This document shows, one piece after another, positions 33,956-41,833 of a stretch of 64,000 nucleotides of DNA. How positions within the stretch are numbered: position 1 is the first letter of the stretch; every line of letters begins with the position of its first letter. The stretch is from Lonepinella sp051851555 (lineage in GTDB: Bacteria; Pseudomonadota; Gammaproteobacteria; Enterobacterales; Pasteurellaceae). The notes under the pieces were generated by a model. That model did no database searches. It saw only the letters and a list, made by a program, of their open reading frames with translations, and had not been told where the DNA came from. Position numbers and translations under genes: made by a program. The stretch covers positions 124,001-188,000 of the forward strand of contig NZ_JBPDVH010000001.1 in the NCBI RefSeq assembly GCF_051851555.1, written 5' to 3'.

Positions 33956-34456
33956 TTAAGCCAATTCTCTCGTTTTTGTTGAAGAACAAGTTTCGCCGCA
34001 TTTTTTACAGTGGTAATAATCTTTTTCCACTATTTTTGTGCAACTGACGTGACGTGTTTTTACACCGCGCGTTGAACGTTCTCTCACTTCTCGAGTGCCT
34101 TTATATCGTTCCAATTCTTCGGTTTTATCTAATACAAGAAAGCCGATTTCGTGGCAATGTGGGCAAGTATTTGCTCTTTCCCACGCTGCCTTTTCTGCAG
34201 CTTCCAATTCCGCTTGCAATTTGGCATCTTCCGCTTTCTTTTGGGCTGTATCGACAATTTTACCAATAATAGCTAACACAACCATTACGATAATAAACGA
34301 CACTGTCGCATTGATAAAAGGACTATCTGAAATCGGCACAGTGGATAAAAAACCAAAGAATGCGACAATCCAGCCCCAAATATAGCCCAAACATGTAACA
34401 AACAAATCCCAAATAAAAACGATTGTTTTTGAGAAAAAATTTAAAATAGTATCCAT
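33956..34456 (-). CDS. Membrane protein with C-terminal zinc ribbon
   Basis: The 166-residue product has two N-terminal membrane segments (about 8-38 and 47-66), a short charged helix (EDAKLQAELEAAEKAAWERA), then a zinc ribbon with CPHC and HCKKCGETC knuckles. Its ATG directly follows the TAG of the upstream gene, so the pair is translationally coupled. No family recognised. The ribbon probably faces the cytoplasm if both N- and C-termini are inside. Confidence 0.75.
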   Translation of the reverse strand: MDTILNFFSKTIVFIWDLFVTCLGYIWGWIVAFFGFLSTVPISDSPFINATVSFIIVMVVLAIIGKIVDTAQKKAEDAKLQAELEAAEKAAWERANTCPHCHEIGFLVLDKTEELERYKGTREVRERSTRGVKTRHVSCTKIVEKDYYHCKKCGETCSSTKTRELA

Positions 34457-34945
34457 CTAATTTGTTTTCCCTAATCCATATTTTTTATCAACCATATCAA
34501 TGAGATCTTGAACTTTTGATTGACAAAATTCAGACGCATTTTTACGCTTTGCTTCTTCTGGATAGTTTTTTTCTAAATTACGACAATCCAACCCTATCAT
34601 AGCAAGTTGAAATAAGCTGTTATTATAATTTTCGCGTGCTTCTTTAAGTTTAGGATCTCGCCAACTTGCAAAAACACCTGTAGATAGCTCAGTGTAAGTA
34701 ATATTATTAAAACGTGCATCATCAACCGCAGTTCTAATTTCTTTCGATAATTTCTCTGAATTGGCTTTTACTTTATCAGAGAGAGGTGTCGCAGCAAAAT
34801 CGTCAAGGGTAATATCAGAATCAAACTGATTACCAAACTCAGCAACTGTCATTTTCCCATATTGCTCTAATGTTTTTTTCTCTGATTTAGCTTGAACGCC
34901 TGTTGCGGTTAAACCAATTAATAATGCTAAAATAATTTTTTTCAT
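34457..34945 (-). CDS. Small exported protein of unknown function
   Basis: The 162-residue product has a signal peptide (cleavage after VQA, near residue 19) and a helical mature part with two cysteines (LDCRNLE and EFCQSK). It ends directly against the start codon of the zinc-ribbon membrane protein, making a two-gene unit. Codon use is AT-rich. Function unknown. Confidence 0.74.
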   Translation of the reverse strand: MKKIILALLIGLTATGVQAKSEKKTLEQYGKMTVAEFGNQFDSDITLDDFAATPLSDKVKANSEKLSKEIRTAVDDARFNNITYTELSTGVFASWRDPKLKEARENYNNSLFQLAMIGLDCRNLEKNYPEEAKRKNASEFCQSKVQDLIDMVDKKYGLGKTN

Positions 34946-35023
34946 AGTAAAATTCCTAAAATGTAAAATGAAACGAAATGTAATAAAACAATATACAACC
35001 TATTTTCAATTTAAAGCCGATAT

Positions 35024-35746
35024 TTACCCCTTATTTGAATTGTACAATTTATTAAATCCATACATATCAATCACTTTAGCTGCACTATAAGTGAGATCTG
35101 TCGGATTACCATTAAAATCAATCACTTTCAATTTTGCTTGAATGGCTTTGATATCCTGTTTATTTTCAAGATAAAAATCGTGAATAATCGATAATGAATT
35201 TTCATCAAATGAATAAAAACTTGTGGCTTTTTTATTTTGTACTTTGGCTATCTCATTAAAGGTTTCGCAAAAATAGCGATCGTATGCTGGCACAATACCA
35301 AACACACCCAATAAAATTTTGGTAACGAGTGTAATGGTTACACGCTTTTCTTTACCCAATTTTTCCGAAACATCTTTCGCAATACGTACAAGAATGGAAT
35401 GAATTTGAGTATATAAATCAGTCAGTTTTTGATAGTTTGCAGGATAGTCATCAAGGCTAATCGCCCACAGTGCTTTATTTTTGTCATCAATAATAAATTG
35501 CACAAGTTCTTTTAATGCGGCAGGATTTTTTTGAAAGAGAAAAGTGCTTCCACGCAACATTCCCCAGCTTGAGAGATAGCCCCATAAAATATAGCAACCC
35601 AATTCAAGATTTTGGCGTGATTGCGTATTACTCGGATGAAAATGCGCATAGCAATAATCGAAAGAATGGTAGCGATGTGTAGGATCGGCACTTTCTGCGA
35701 GTACCAATTCATTCACAATTTGTGAGAAATCACTGTGTTTAGACAT
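35024..35746 (-). CDS. Conserved-looking protein of unknown function, 240 residues
   Basis: The product lacks a signal peptide and membrane segments. Aromatic-rich phrases such as YHSFDYCYAHF and GCYILWGYLSSWGMLRGS, and the motif TKILLGVFGIVPAYDRYF (about residues 148-165), look like conserved family signatures, but I cannot name the family. It stands alone, separated from the exported-protein genes by 78 bp and divergent from the toxin-antitoxin pair. A nuclease, toxin or defence role is possible but unsupported. Confidence 0.72.
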   Translation of the reverse strand: MSKHSDFSQIVNELVLAESADPTHRYHSFDYCYAHFHPSNTQSRQNLELGCYILWGYLSSWGMLRGSTFLFQKNPAALKELVQFIIDDKNKALWAISLDDYPANYQKLTDLYTQIHSILVRIAKDVSEKLGKEKRVTITLVTKILLGVFGIVPAYDRYFCETFNEIAKVQNKKATSFYSFDENSLSIIHDFYLENKQDIKAIQAKLKVIDFNGNPTDLTYSAAKVIDMYGFNKLYNSNKG

Positions 35747-35864
35747 GGATTTTTACCTGTGTATAGTTGATTGTTTTGTATTCTACCATTGTTTTTTTTT
35801 TGCACAATTTAGTATACTCTGATCGATTTTTTTTTAAACAATGCTGCTATTTATAAAATAAAGC

Positions 35865-35903
35865 CCGCCCAAATTTTTTATTTTAACGTAAAAATTTGGG
35901 CGG
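35865..35903. other. 14-bp inverted repeat
   Basis: CCGCCCAAATTTTT (35865-35878) pairs exactly with 35890-35903 around 11 bases. It lies in the gap between the 240-residue protein gene and the antitoxin. It resembles a terminator without a following T-run. Confidence 0.55.
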
Positions 35904-35948
35904 ATAGTTTGAACATCACAAACCAAAATGGACAGGAACACAACTTAT

Positions 35949-35962
35949 TGTTGCAACAATTC
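35949..35962. promoter_or_regulatory. Candidate operator of the toxin-antitoxin operon
   Basis: ATTGTTGCAACAAT is a perfect 14-bp palindrome, 43 bp before the antitoxin start. Phd/YefM antitoxins usually bind such palindromes and repress their own promoter. Confidence 0.5.
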
Positions 35963-36005
35963 TATCAATGTATTAACATTATCAACCTAAAGATAAGGGG
36001 AAAAA

Positions 36006-36269
36006 ATGAACGTCATTACCAGCCGAGAATTTTACCAAAACACAGGCAAAGCCTATAAACTTGCCAAAATAGATCCAGTACTCATTACAAAATATGGTAA
36101 GCCTGATGTGGTCATATTAAATTACAGCGAATACCAACGTTTAAATAACCTTTCGCCAACACGTTCACTCTATGACATTTTCGCCACTGCTGATCCACAA
36201 GTTGCTGAAATTGAATTTGAATTGCCCGAACGTACCCTTGATGATCAACGCCCTGAAGTGGAATTTTAA
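36006..36269 (+). CDS. Phd/YefM-family antitoxin
   Basis: The 87-residue product starts MNVITSREFYQNTGKAYKLA and continues VLITKYGKPDVVILNYSEYQRL, the DNA-binding domain of Phd/YefM antitoxins. The acidic C-terminus (FELPERTLDDQRPEVEF) should wrap the toxin. Its stop codon TAA shares its last base with the toxin start. AAGG lies 8 bases upstream. Confidence 0.92.
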   Translation: MNVITSREFYQNTGKAYKLAKIDPVLITKYGKPDVVILNYSEYQRLNNLSPTRSLYDIFATADPQVAEIEFELPERTLDDQRPEVEF

Positions 36270-36688
36270 TGATGTTTTTAATTGATACCAATGTGATTAG
36301 CGAACTGCGAAAAATTCCACTGGGCTATGCCAATTTAAATGTGTCTGAATGGGCAAAGAAAATTCCCGAAGAACATATTTTTATTTCGGTTGTTTCAATA
36401 ATGGAAATTGAGCGTGGTATTTTAAACTTGCAACGGCGAGATCCTACGCAAGCTAAAATTATTCAACAATGGTTTGAAAAGACAATAAAAACCCAATTTC
36501 AATCTAGAATTTTACCCATAAACTTAAAAACCGCTGAAATCTGTGCCACATTACACGCCCCAAATAAACGCCCTGAAAATGATGCTTGGATTGCCGCAAC
36601 CGCACTTGAACATAATCTGACGTTGGTGACACGCAATGTGAAAGATTTTGATATAGTGGGCTTGAAAATGGTCAATCCGTGGGATTAA
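36269..36688 (+). CDS. vapC: PIN-domain toxin (VapC type)
   Basis: The 139-residue protein has the PIN nuclease features: the first acidic residue in FLIDTNVISEL, a second group at EIERG, and NDAWIAATA with TRNVKDFD at the C-terminus. VapC toxins are Mg2+-dependent RNases that cut tRNA or rRNA. The start overlaps the antitoxin stop by 1 base; a second Met follows at once (36272). Its 3' end overlaps the convergent pilD gene by 4 bases with no terminator between. Confidence 0.93.
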   Translation: MMFLIDTNVISELRKIPLGYANLNVSEWAKKIPEEHIFISVVSIMEIERGILNLQRRDPTQAKIIQQWFEKTIKTQFQSRILPINLKTAEICATLHAPNKRPENDAWIAATALEHNLTLVTRNVKDFDIVGLKMVNPWD

Positions 36689-37386
36689 TAATAAAAATAC
36701 TCAATCATTAATACCACCACCTGCCCAATCACCAAAAACGGTGCAAACGGCAAATACGCTACTTTCGCCCCTTTCAGCCATTTCCACCCAGCAAACACCA
36801 ACCCCAAACAGCACGCCACAAACACCAAATACGGCAGTTGTTGCCAAGGGTGAAAACTGCTTAATGCCCCCATTAACCAATAATCACCACGCCCGAGAGC
36901 GTCTTGTTGATAAAAACAGCGAGCAAGATAAAAAATCATATAGAACGCTACAAAACCGACTAACAGGCTTTGCAGGGCTTGTTCAAGGGAAATTGGGGTA
37001 AACTGGTAATAGGCACCCGTGATGCCTAACGCCATTAACAGTTGGCAATGAGTGACGGAAATAAATTGATAATGCCCGTCAATTTTGGCGATTAAAAATA
37101 ATAGCGTGCCTGATACTCCCCAAAATAACGCTTGTAGCGGTTCAGGGAAATAATAGCCGTTCAAGCCAAAAAAGATCGCCCCTACGCCAAAATACAGCCA
37201 AAATCCACCGCACTTGATGGGCGTTAAGCGAGAATGTTCGGGGCAATTCTGCGGTGCATTTTCGGGGAAAAGATCCACATAGCTTTGGTAAATTTCCTGT
37301 TGAATTTGCGTGGCTAAGTTTTGCAAATAATGCCGTACAGCAACGCCAAGCAAACCACCTAATAGACAAAATCCGAGTATTATCAT
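36685..37386 (-). CDS. pilD: Prepilin peptidase PilD (short form)
   Basis: PilD cleaves prepilin leaders in the inner membrane. The 233-residue product has about six membrane segments and both catalytic aspartates in the A24 peptidase pattern: LIAKIDGH and LGRGDYWLMGALSS. The N-terminal cytoplasmic domain is shortened and has only remnants of the cysteine tetrad (NCPEHS ... IKCGG), so N-methylation may be lost. It overlaps pilC by 4 bases (ATGA). Confidence 0.87.
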   Translation of the reverse strand: MIILGFCLLGGLLGVAVRHYLQNLATQIQQEIYQSYVDLFPENAPQNCPEHSRLTPIKCGGFWLYFGVGAIFFGLNGYYFPEPLQALFWGVSGTLLFLIAKIDGHYQFISVTHCQLLMALGITGAYYQFTPISLEQALQSLLVGFVAFYMIFYLARCFYQQDALGRGDYWLMGALSSFHPWQQLPYLVFVACCLGLVFAGWKWLKGAKVAYLPFAPFLVIGQVVVLMIEYFYY

Positions 37387-38603
37387 TGGATTAACGATCC
37401 CATATTAAAAATCGGCAAATACATCCCGAGCATAATCAAGCCAATCAGTCCGCCAATAACCACCATTAACAACGGCTCAAGCATTTGCGACAGCAAGTCA
37501 ATTTTGTGATCCAGCTGTTGTTGATAGCTGTCGGCGATATGTTGCAACATTGAGGACAACTGTCCCGACTGTTCGCCCACTTGTAGCATTTGCTGGGCTT
37601 GCATTGGGAACAAGCCCGATCCCACGGCAGCAGAAAAGGCATAGCCTTGTGCGATCCAGTGCAATATGGCTTGGATTTCTTGAATCAGAGTTAAATCCCC
37701 TTGCAATTCTACCTTGCTTTGCCAGCTTTTCTTTTGTGGTAGAAAAGACTGCAAGGCTTGGTTTAACGGCACACCAGAGGTGAGCATTAAGGCTAATCCC
37801 CGACAAAAGCTCACTAATCTTGATAGCTGAACGATATTGCCAAGAACGGGCGTATTGGTGATCAATTTGGTTTTGAGTTGGTTAAGCCAAAGGGAGGATT
37901 TTAATTGCTGTTTAATCAGAAAAATCAACCCTACAATAAACAAAATGAGCAACCAAAAATATTGTTGTAATCCGTCCGATAAAAACAGCAACACTTGAGT
38001 AAAAAACGGCAGTTGAGCCTGATTGTTACCGTACATATCAGCAAATTGTGGCACAATAAAGATCAGTAAAAGGGCGGTTAAAAGTAGCGAAATACCAAGA
38101 ACGAGCATCGGATAAAGCAGGATCTTCTGTAATTTGCGTTGTAATGCCACCGATTGTTGGCGGTGTTCGGCAATTTGGCTGCAAACCGTGGCGAGTTTAC
38201 CCGTCATTTCGCCTACTTGAATCAGTTGGCGTTCTTGTAGGCTTAAAAATTTACCTTGTTGCTGTAAGGCTTGCGAAAAAGACAGACCCGTTTCAATTTG
38301 CTCTAGCAGTTGGCGTAACCAGTGATTGAGCTGAATATTGGTGCAGTTTTGCAATAAAATCAACAGGCTATTTTTTAACGGCACGGCAGATTTGAGCAAA
38401 ATCGCCAACTGCAACAAGGTATCGCAAAGCTCCGCCGAACTCGGTTTGGTAGACAGTTGCCAATTTTGTTGTAGCTTAATTTGCTGCAAGCCACGGCTAA
38501 ATAATTGTTGCCGTGCAGTCTGTTCAGTTTCGGCAATCAATACGCCTTTTTGTTTTTGGTTAAGGCGATTGAGGGCTTGCCAACGGTACATTTTGAGTTT
38601 CAT
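37383..38603 (-). CDS. pilC: Type IV pilus inner-membrane platform protein PilC
   Basis: PilC is the platform on which PilB drives pilus growth. The 406-residue product has two GspF-type domains (LAILLKSAVPLKNSLLIL near residue 70 and GLALMLTSGVPLNQALQSF near 270) and three membrane segments. The ATG at 38603 has GGAG 9 bases upstream; a GTG at 38618 would add five residues. A REP-like repeat lies in the 66 bp between pilB and pilC. Confidence 0.92.
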   Translation of the reverse strand: MKLKMYRWQALNRLNQKQKGVLIAETEQTARQQLFSRGLQQIKLQQNWQLSTKPSSAELCDTLLQLAILLKSAVPLKNSLLILLQNCTNIQLNHWLRQLLEQIETGLSFSQALQQQGKFLSLQERQLIQVGEMTGKLATVCSQIAEHRQQSVALQRKLQKILLYPMLVLGISLLLTALLLIFIVPQFADMYGNNQAQLPFFTQVLLFLSDGLQQYFWLLILFIVGLIFLIKQQLKSSLWLNQLKTKLITNTPVLGNIVQLSRLVSFCRGLALMLTSGVPLNQALQSFLPQKKSWQSKVELQGDLTLIQEIQAILHWIAQGYAFSAAVGSGLFPMQAQQMLQVGEQSGQLSSMLQHIADSYQQQLDHKIDLLSQMLEPLLMVVIGGLIGLIMLGMYLPIFNMGSLIQ

Positions 38604-38627
38604 TTTATTTTGCTCCACAGTACAACC

Positions 38628-38660
38628 CCCTCTCCCTCTGGGAGAGGGCTGGGGTGAGGG
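38628..38660. repeat. REP-like palindromic repeat, copy 1
   Basis: CCCTCTCCCTCTGGGAGAGGG is an imperfect palindrome followed by CTGGGGTGAGGG. A near-identical copy is at 45546-45578. This sequence type is widely scattered between genes in gamma-proteobacteria. It lies inside the pilABCD operon. Confidence 0.88.
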
Positions 38661-38669
38661 TAAAATGAT

Positions 38670-40085
38670 TTAATTGCCTAGCACTCTTCTAATTTCTGCT
38701 AGATCTGTAATTCCTTGCTCCACCTTTTGCAAACCAGCCTGTTGTAACGTCTTGAAATCTAATTGATACTGGTTGTCCGAATTAGGTTGTAAAAATTGAT
38801 AAAGCCCAATTCGCCCTTTGTAGCCTTGATGACAATCACAAGAATTATCCGCTTTTCCACCGCACTTTTGGCAACGTTTCCGCACTAACCGTTGAGCGAT
38901 CACCAACAATAAACTGTTATCAATTTCGTGTTGTTTAATCCCCAATTGCAACAGGCGTGGAATGGCGGATGGGGCGTCATTAGTATGTAAGGTTGACAGC
39001 ACCAAATGCCCCGTTTGGGCGGCACGCAATGCCATTGCCGCACTTTCTTCATCACGAATTTCGCCGAGCATAATAATATCGGGATCTTGACGCAGAAAGG
39101 TTCGCAATAACCGACTGAAATCCAAGCCAATTTGGGGATTAATTTGGGTTTGAATAATGCCTGACAGTGGAATTTCAATGGGATCTTCGGCGGTCATAAT
39201 ATGCTTTTCGGGACGGTTTAAATAAGACAGTGCGGTGTAAAGGGTGATACTTTTTCCACTCCCTGTGGGGCCCGTCACTAAAATTAGCCCTTGCGGTTGA
39301 TCCAACGCCTGTTGAAAACGTTGTTGCTGATCGGCGTTCATTCCTAAATCTGAAAACGCTAATTGTACAGGCTTGTTTTGCTGCATCCGCAACACGGCTT
39401 TTTCGCCCAACGGAGTCGGCAAAGTAGAAAGGCGGAAATCCAAAATATCGGAAAAGGTGGTTTTAAAATGAAAGCGACCATCTTGTGGCAAACGAGTTTC
39501 GCTGATGTCCAATTTTGCCAACAATTTTAAGCGAGAAATCACTCGACTAGACAACGCCAAGGCAATCGGCGGTTGGTTTTGCAACACACCATCCACCCGA
39601 AAACGCACCTGCAAATGTTGGGGTTGCGGTTCAAGGTGAATATCCGATGCCTGTTGATGTAGGGCGTTTTCAAAAATTTGATTGAGCAACTTAATCACGG
39701 GCTCATCACTTTGTTGAGCCGAGTGATGCTTGTCTTCGCTTTCTTGCGGTTGAGCGTGGTAAAACACGGGGCTTTCTTGCACCATCAACGCTTGCGGAGC
39801 CAGATCCTGCAATAAGCCTTTGAGTACCTTGGTTTCCAATAACACAGGCTCAATCATTTTACCCGTGAGAAACGAGAAAGTTTCGCACGCTGATAAATTC
39901 GCCAGACTATCTAGCCCGAGCCAGACACAATGTTCATCTTCCGCCAAGGGGCAAGCCAAATAGCGGATTAAAATGGCTTGCTGTTGCTGATTTTGTTGCC
40001 ATAACTGCGGTGAAATTTCAAAGCGTTTCCCCTCTTGGCTGCTCACCGTTTTATTTAACGTGTTTGTGCTAGAAAGTAGTGACAT
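38670..40085 (-). CDS. pilB: Type IV pilus assembly ATPase PilB
   Basis: PilB powers pilus extension. The 471-residue product has Walker A GPTGSGKSIT (near residue 270), Walker B IIMLGEIRDEESA, LVLSTLHTNDA and a zinc site CQKCGG ... CDCHQG, as in GspE-type ATPases. It is shorter at the N-terminus than PilB of Pseudomonas (about 566). It follows pilA by 2 bp. Confidence 0.94.
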   Translation of the reverse strand: MSLLSSTNTLNKTVSSQEGKRFEISPQLWQQNQQQQAILIRYLACPLAEDEHCVWLGLDSLANLSACETFSFLTGKMIEPVLLETKVLKGLLQDLAPQALMVQESPVFYHAQPQESEDKHHSAQQSDEPVIKLLNQIFENALHQQASDIHLEPQPQHLQVRFRVDGVLQNQPPIALALSSRVISRLKLLAKLDISETRLPQDGRFHFKTTFSDILDFRLSTLPTPLGEKAVLRMQQNKPVQLAFSDLGMNADQQQRFQQALDQPQGLILVTGPTGSGKSITLYTALSYLNRPEKHIMTAEDPIEIPLSGIIQTQINPQIGLDFSRLLRTFLRQDPDIIMLGEIRDEESAAMALRAAQTGHLVLSTLHTNDAPSAIPRLLQLGIKQHEIDNSLLLVIAQRLVRKRCQKCGGKADNSCDCHQGYKGRIGLYQFLQPNSDNQYQLDFKTLQQAGLQKVEQGITDLAEIRRVLGN

Positions 40086-40087
40086 AT

Positions 40088-40555
40088 TTATTGTCCTGTG
40101 CTACAAAAACCAGATGGGAAAAGTTCCGTATTTGAACCGCAGTTTGCCGCCCACGTCACCCCATCTTTGGCGGTGCCACTGGCTGTTAAGGTGTAACTAA
40201 CACCGTCTAAGCTGCCATTGCCGACCACTGTAATTACGCCTGCGGATACGGCGACAGATTTAACGTATTTCCCTTTGGCTGTCGTCGTATTAGCTTGAAT
40301 CCCATTTTTACCGCCCGAACAGTCTGTCACCGCCCCTTGATTATAGACACAGAGTTCCACTTCGGAGCGATATGGGGCTGCCGCTTGTAACAGCTCTGAA
40401 ATGGCGGCTTTTTTGGTGTAATTTTGATAGCTTGGAATGGCAATGGTGGCTAAAATCGCCACTATGGCAATCACGATCATTAATTCAATTAAGGTAAAAC
40501 CTTTTTTGAAGGAAAAAGATTGGATGGCATGGTTAAAAGTGCGGTGAATTTTCAT
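40088..40555 (-). CDS. pilA: Major type IV pilin PilA
   Basis: PilA is the pilus subunit used in transformation, adhesion and twitching. The 155-residue prepilin has a 19-residue leader ending KKG, cleaved before Phe20 (FTLIELMIVIA, with Glu at +5), and a C-terminal disulfide region (LCVYNQ, TDCSGGKNG, ANCGSN, GFCST). Much of the sequence resembles the H. influenzae pilin. Upstream sits a CRP-like site at 40633-40654, consistent with competence control. Confidence 0.95.
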   Translation of the reverse strand: MKIHRTFNHAIQSFSFKKGFTLIELMIVIAIVAILATIAIPSYQNYTKKAAISELLQAAAPYRSEVELCVYNQGAVTDCSGGKNGIQANTTTAKGKYVKSVAVSAGVITVVGNGSLDGVSYTLTASGTAKDGVTWAANCGSNTELFPSGFCSTGQ

Positions 40556-40632
40556 AGTGTTTTCCTTTTGTTAAAATAAATTCCGTTACACTTTGCACGC
40601 CAAGTCAAAATTTGGCAAAATAAACTGTTCAA

Positions 40633-40654
40633 TTTTGGAATCAAGATCACAAAA
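40633..40654 (-). promoter_or_regulatory. CRP/Sxy-type competence site upstream of pilA
   Basis: The 22-bp sequence has a TCACA half-site (TGTGA on the minus strand) and a diverged TGGAA half in CRP spacing (N6). It lies 77 bp before pilA. The core TTGGAATCAAGATCACAAAA is repeated exactly at 53521-53540 upstream of comF. Confidence 0.65.
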
Positions 40655-40679
40655 ATCACTTTTTTAGAGGGCAAAACCG

Positions 40680-41222
40680 ATGGTAAACGTACAAGGATGG
40701 CTAAAAAATATTCGACATTTACCCTCTCCGCATTTTGATTCACGCCCCGATCCGCAGGATATTTCGCTGTTAGTCATTCATTACATCAGTCTGCCACCAG
40801 AACAATTTGGCGGTGGCTTTGTAGATGATTTCTTTCTTGGTAAACTTGATCCGACCGTTCACCCTTATTTTGAGGACATTTATCAAGTACGTGTTTCCGC
40901 CCATTTTTTTATTGAACGAGATGGGCGAATTACCCAGTATGTGAGCTTACAAGATCGTGCATGGCACGCTGGCTTGTCGAGCTTTCAAGGTCGAGATAAA
41001 TGCAATGATTATGCTATTGGGATTGAATTAGAAGGGAGCAATGAACAGCCATTTACGGAGGCACAATACAAGGAATTAGCCGAAATTACCCGTCAAATTA
41101 TGGCAATTTACCCGAAAATCACCGCCGATCGCATTGTGGGACATTGTGATATTTCCCCCGAGCGGAAGATTGACCCAGGACAGTATTTTGATTGGGATAA
41201 GTACTTGAAGTTATTGAGATAG
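40680..41222 (+). CDS. ampD: 1,6-Anhydro-N-acetylmuramoyl-L-alanine amidase
   Basis: AmpD cleaves anhydro-muropeptides in the cytoplasm during peptidoglycan recycling. The 180-residue amidase_2 protein has the zinc ligands in LLVIHYIS, DRAWHAGLS and GHCDISPERKIDPG. Divergence from pilA is a widely conserved arrangement. nagZ, acting earlier in the same recycling pathway, is at 45580-46623. Confidence 0.96.
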   Translation: MVNVQGWLKNIRHLPSPHFDSRPDPQDISLLVIHYISLPPEQFGGGFVDDFFLGKLDPTVHPYFEDIYQVRVSAHFFIERDGRITQYVSLQDRAWHAGLSSFQGRDKCNDYAIGIELEGSNEQPFTEAQYKELAEITRQIMAIYPKITADRIVGHCDISPERKIDPGQYFDWDKYLKLLR

Positions 41223-41265
41223 ATATGTAAATTGGCTATATTTTGTTATTTTTAGATAAAAATAA

Positions 41266-41291
41266 AGCCACAATGTTTAACTATTGTGGCT
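41266..41291. terminator. Terminator between ampD and rpsT
   Basis: AGCCACAAT and ATTGTGGCT form a 9-bp stem; T-rich DNA follows on the minus strand (TTATTTTTATC). It should stop rpsT transcription. Confidence 0.85.
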
Positions 41292-41305
41292 CTATCTTAT
41301 TTAGA

Positions 41306-41569
41306 TTACGCTAATTTTTTAATTTGAGCGGCTAATTTAGATTTGTGGTTAGCTGCTTTGTTAGCGTGAATTAAGCCTTTAGATGCCATACGATCCACGA
41401 CTTTTTGCATCTCAACGAAAGCGGCTTCTGAAGCTGCTTTATCGCCAGTTGCTACTGCTGCATAAGTTTTTTTGATGTAAGTACGCATCATTGAGCGTTG
41501 ACTTGCATTGTGTTGACGGCGTTTTTCAGATTGAACCGCACGTTTTTTTGCTGACTTGATATTAGCCAA
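41306..41569 (-). CDS. rpsT: 30S ribosomal protein S20
   Basis: S20 is a small basic 16S rRNA-binding protein. The product, ANIKSAKKRAVQSEKRRQHN..., has 87 residues, the E. coli length. The start is a TTG at 41569 with AGGAG 7 bases upstream. E. coli rpsT also starts with UUG, which contributes to its translational autoregulation. A TTG two codons further upstream (41575) lies too close to the ribosome site. Confidence 0.95.
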   Translation of the reverse strand: MANIKSAKKRAVQSEKRRQHNASQRSMMRTYIKKTYAAVATGDKAASEAAFVEMQKVVDRMASKGLIHANKAANHKSKLAAQIKKLA

Positions 41570-41833
41570 GGTCAAACTCCTAAGAATTTCTGTTAATTAA
41601 TCAATATTGCTCTTTCATTCAAAATTAGAATGAGCTGTCTGTAAATTTGTTGTTTTCGGTGAGACACAACCGAATCTTGGCACCGTTTTTCGGTTGCTAT
41701 AAGCCGTTAAGCAACGCTTTAAACAATGTAGAGCGAGATTTTATCAGTTTTTTTTGTTTTAATATAGCATTAAAATGAAATTTCTATAAAATTAAGCTAA
41801 TTTTTTCCGATTTCTACATTGAGAACAACCATT
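41570..41833. other. Divergent leader region of rpsT and murJ
   Basis: AT-rich DNA with the rpsT leader on the minus strand and the murJ leader on the plus strand. I could not assign unambiguous promoter hexamers. A GCAACCG/CGGTTG pairing (near 41690-41700) may form part of the S20 leader. Confidence 0.4.
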
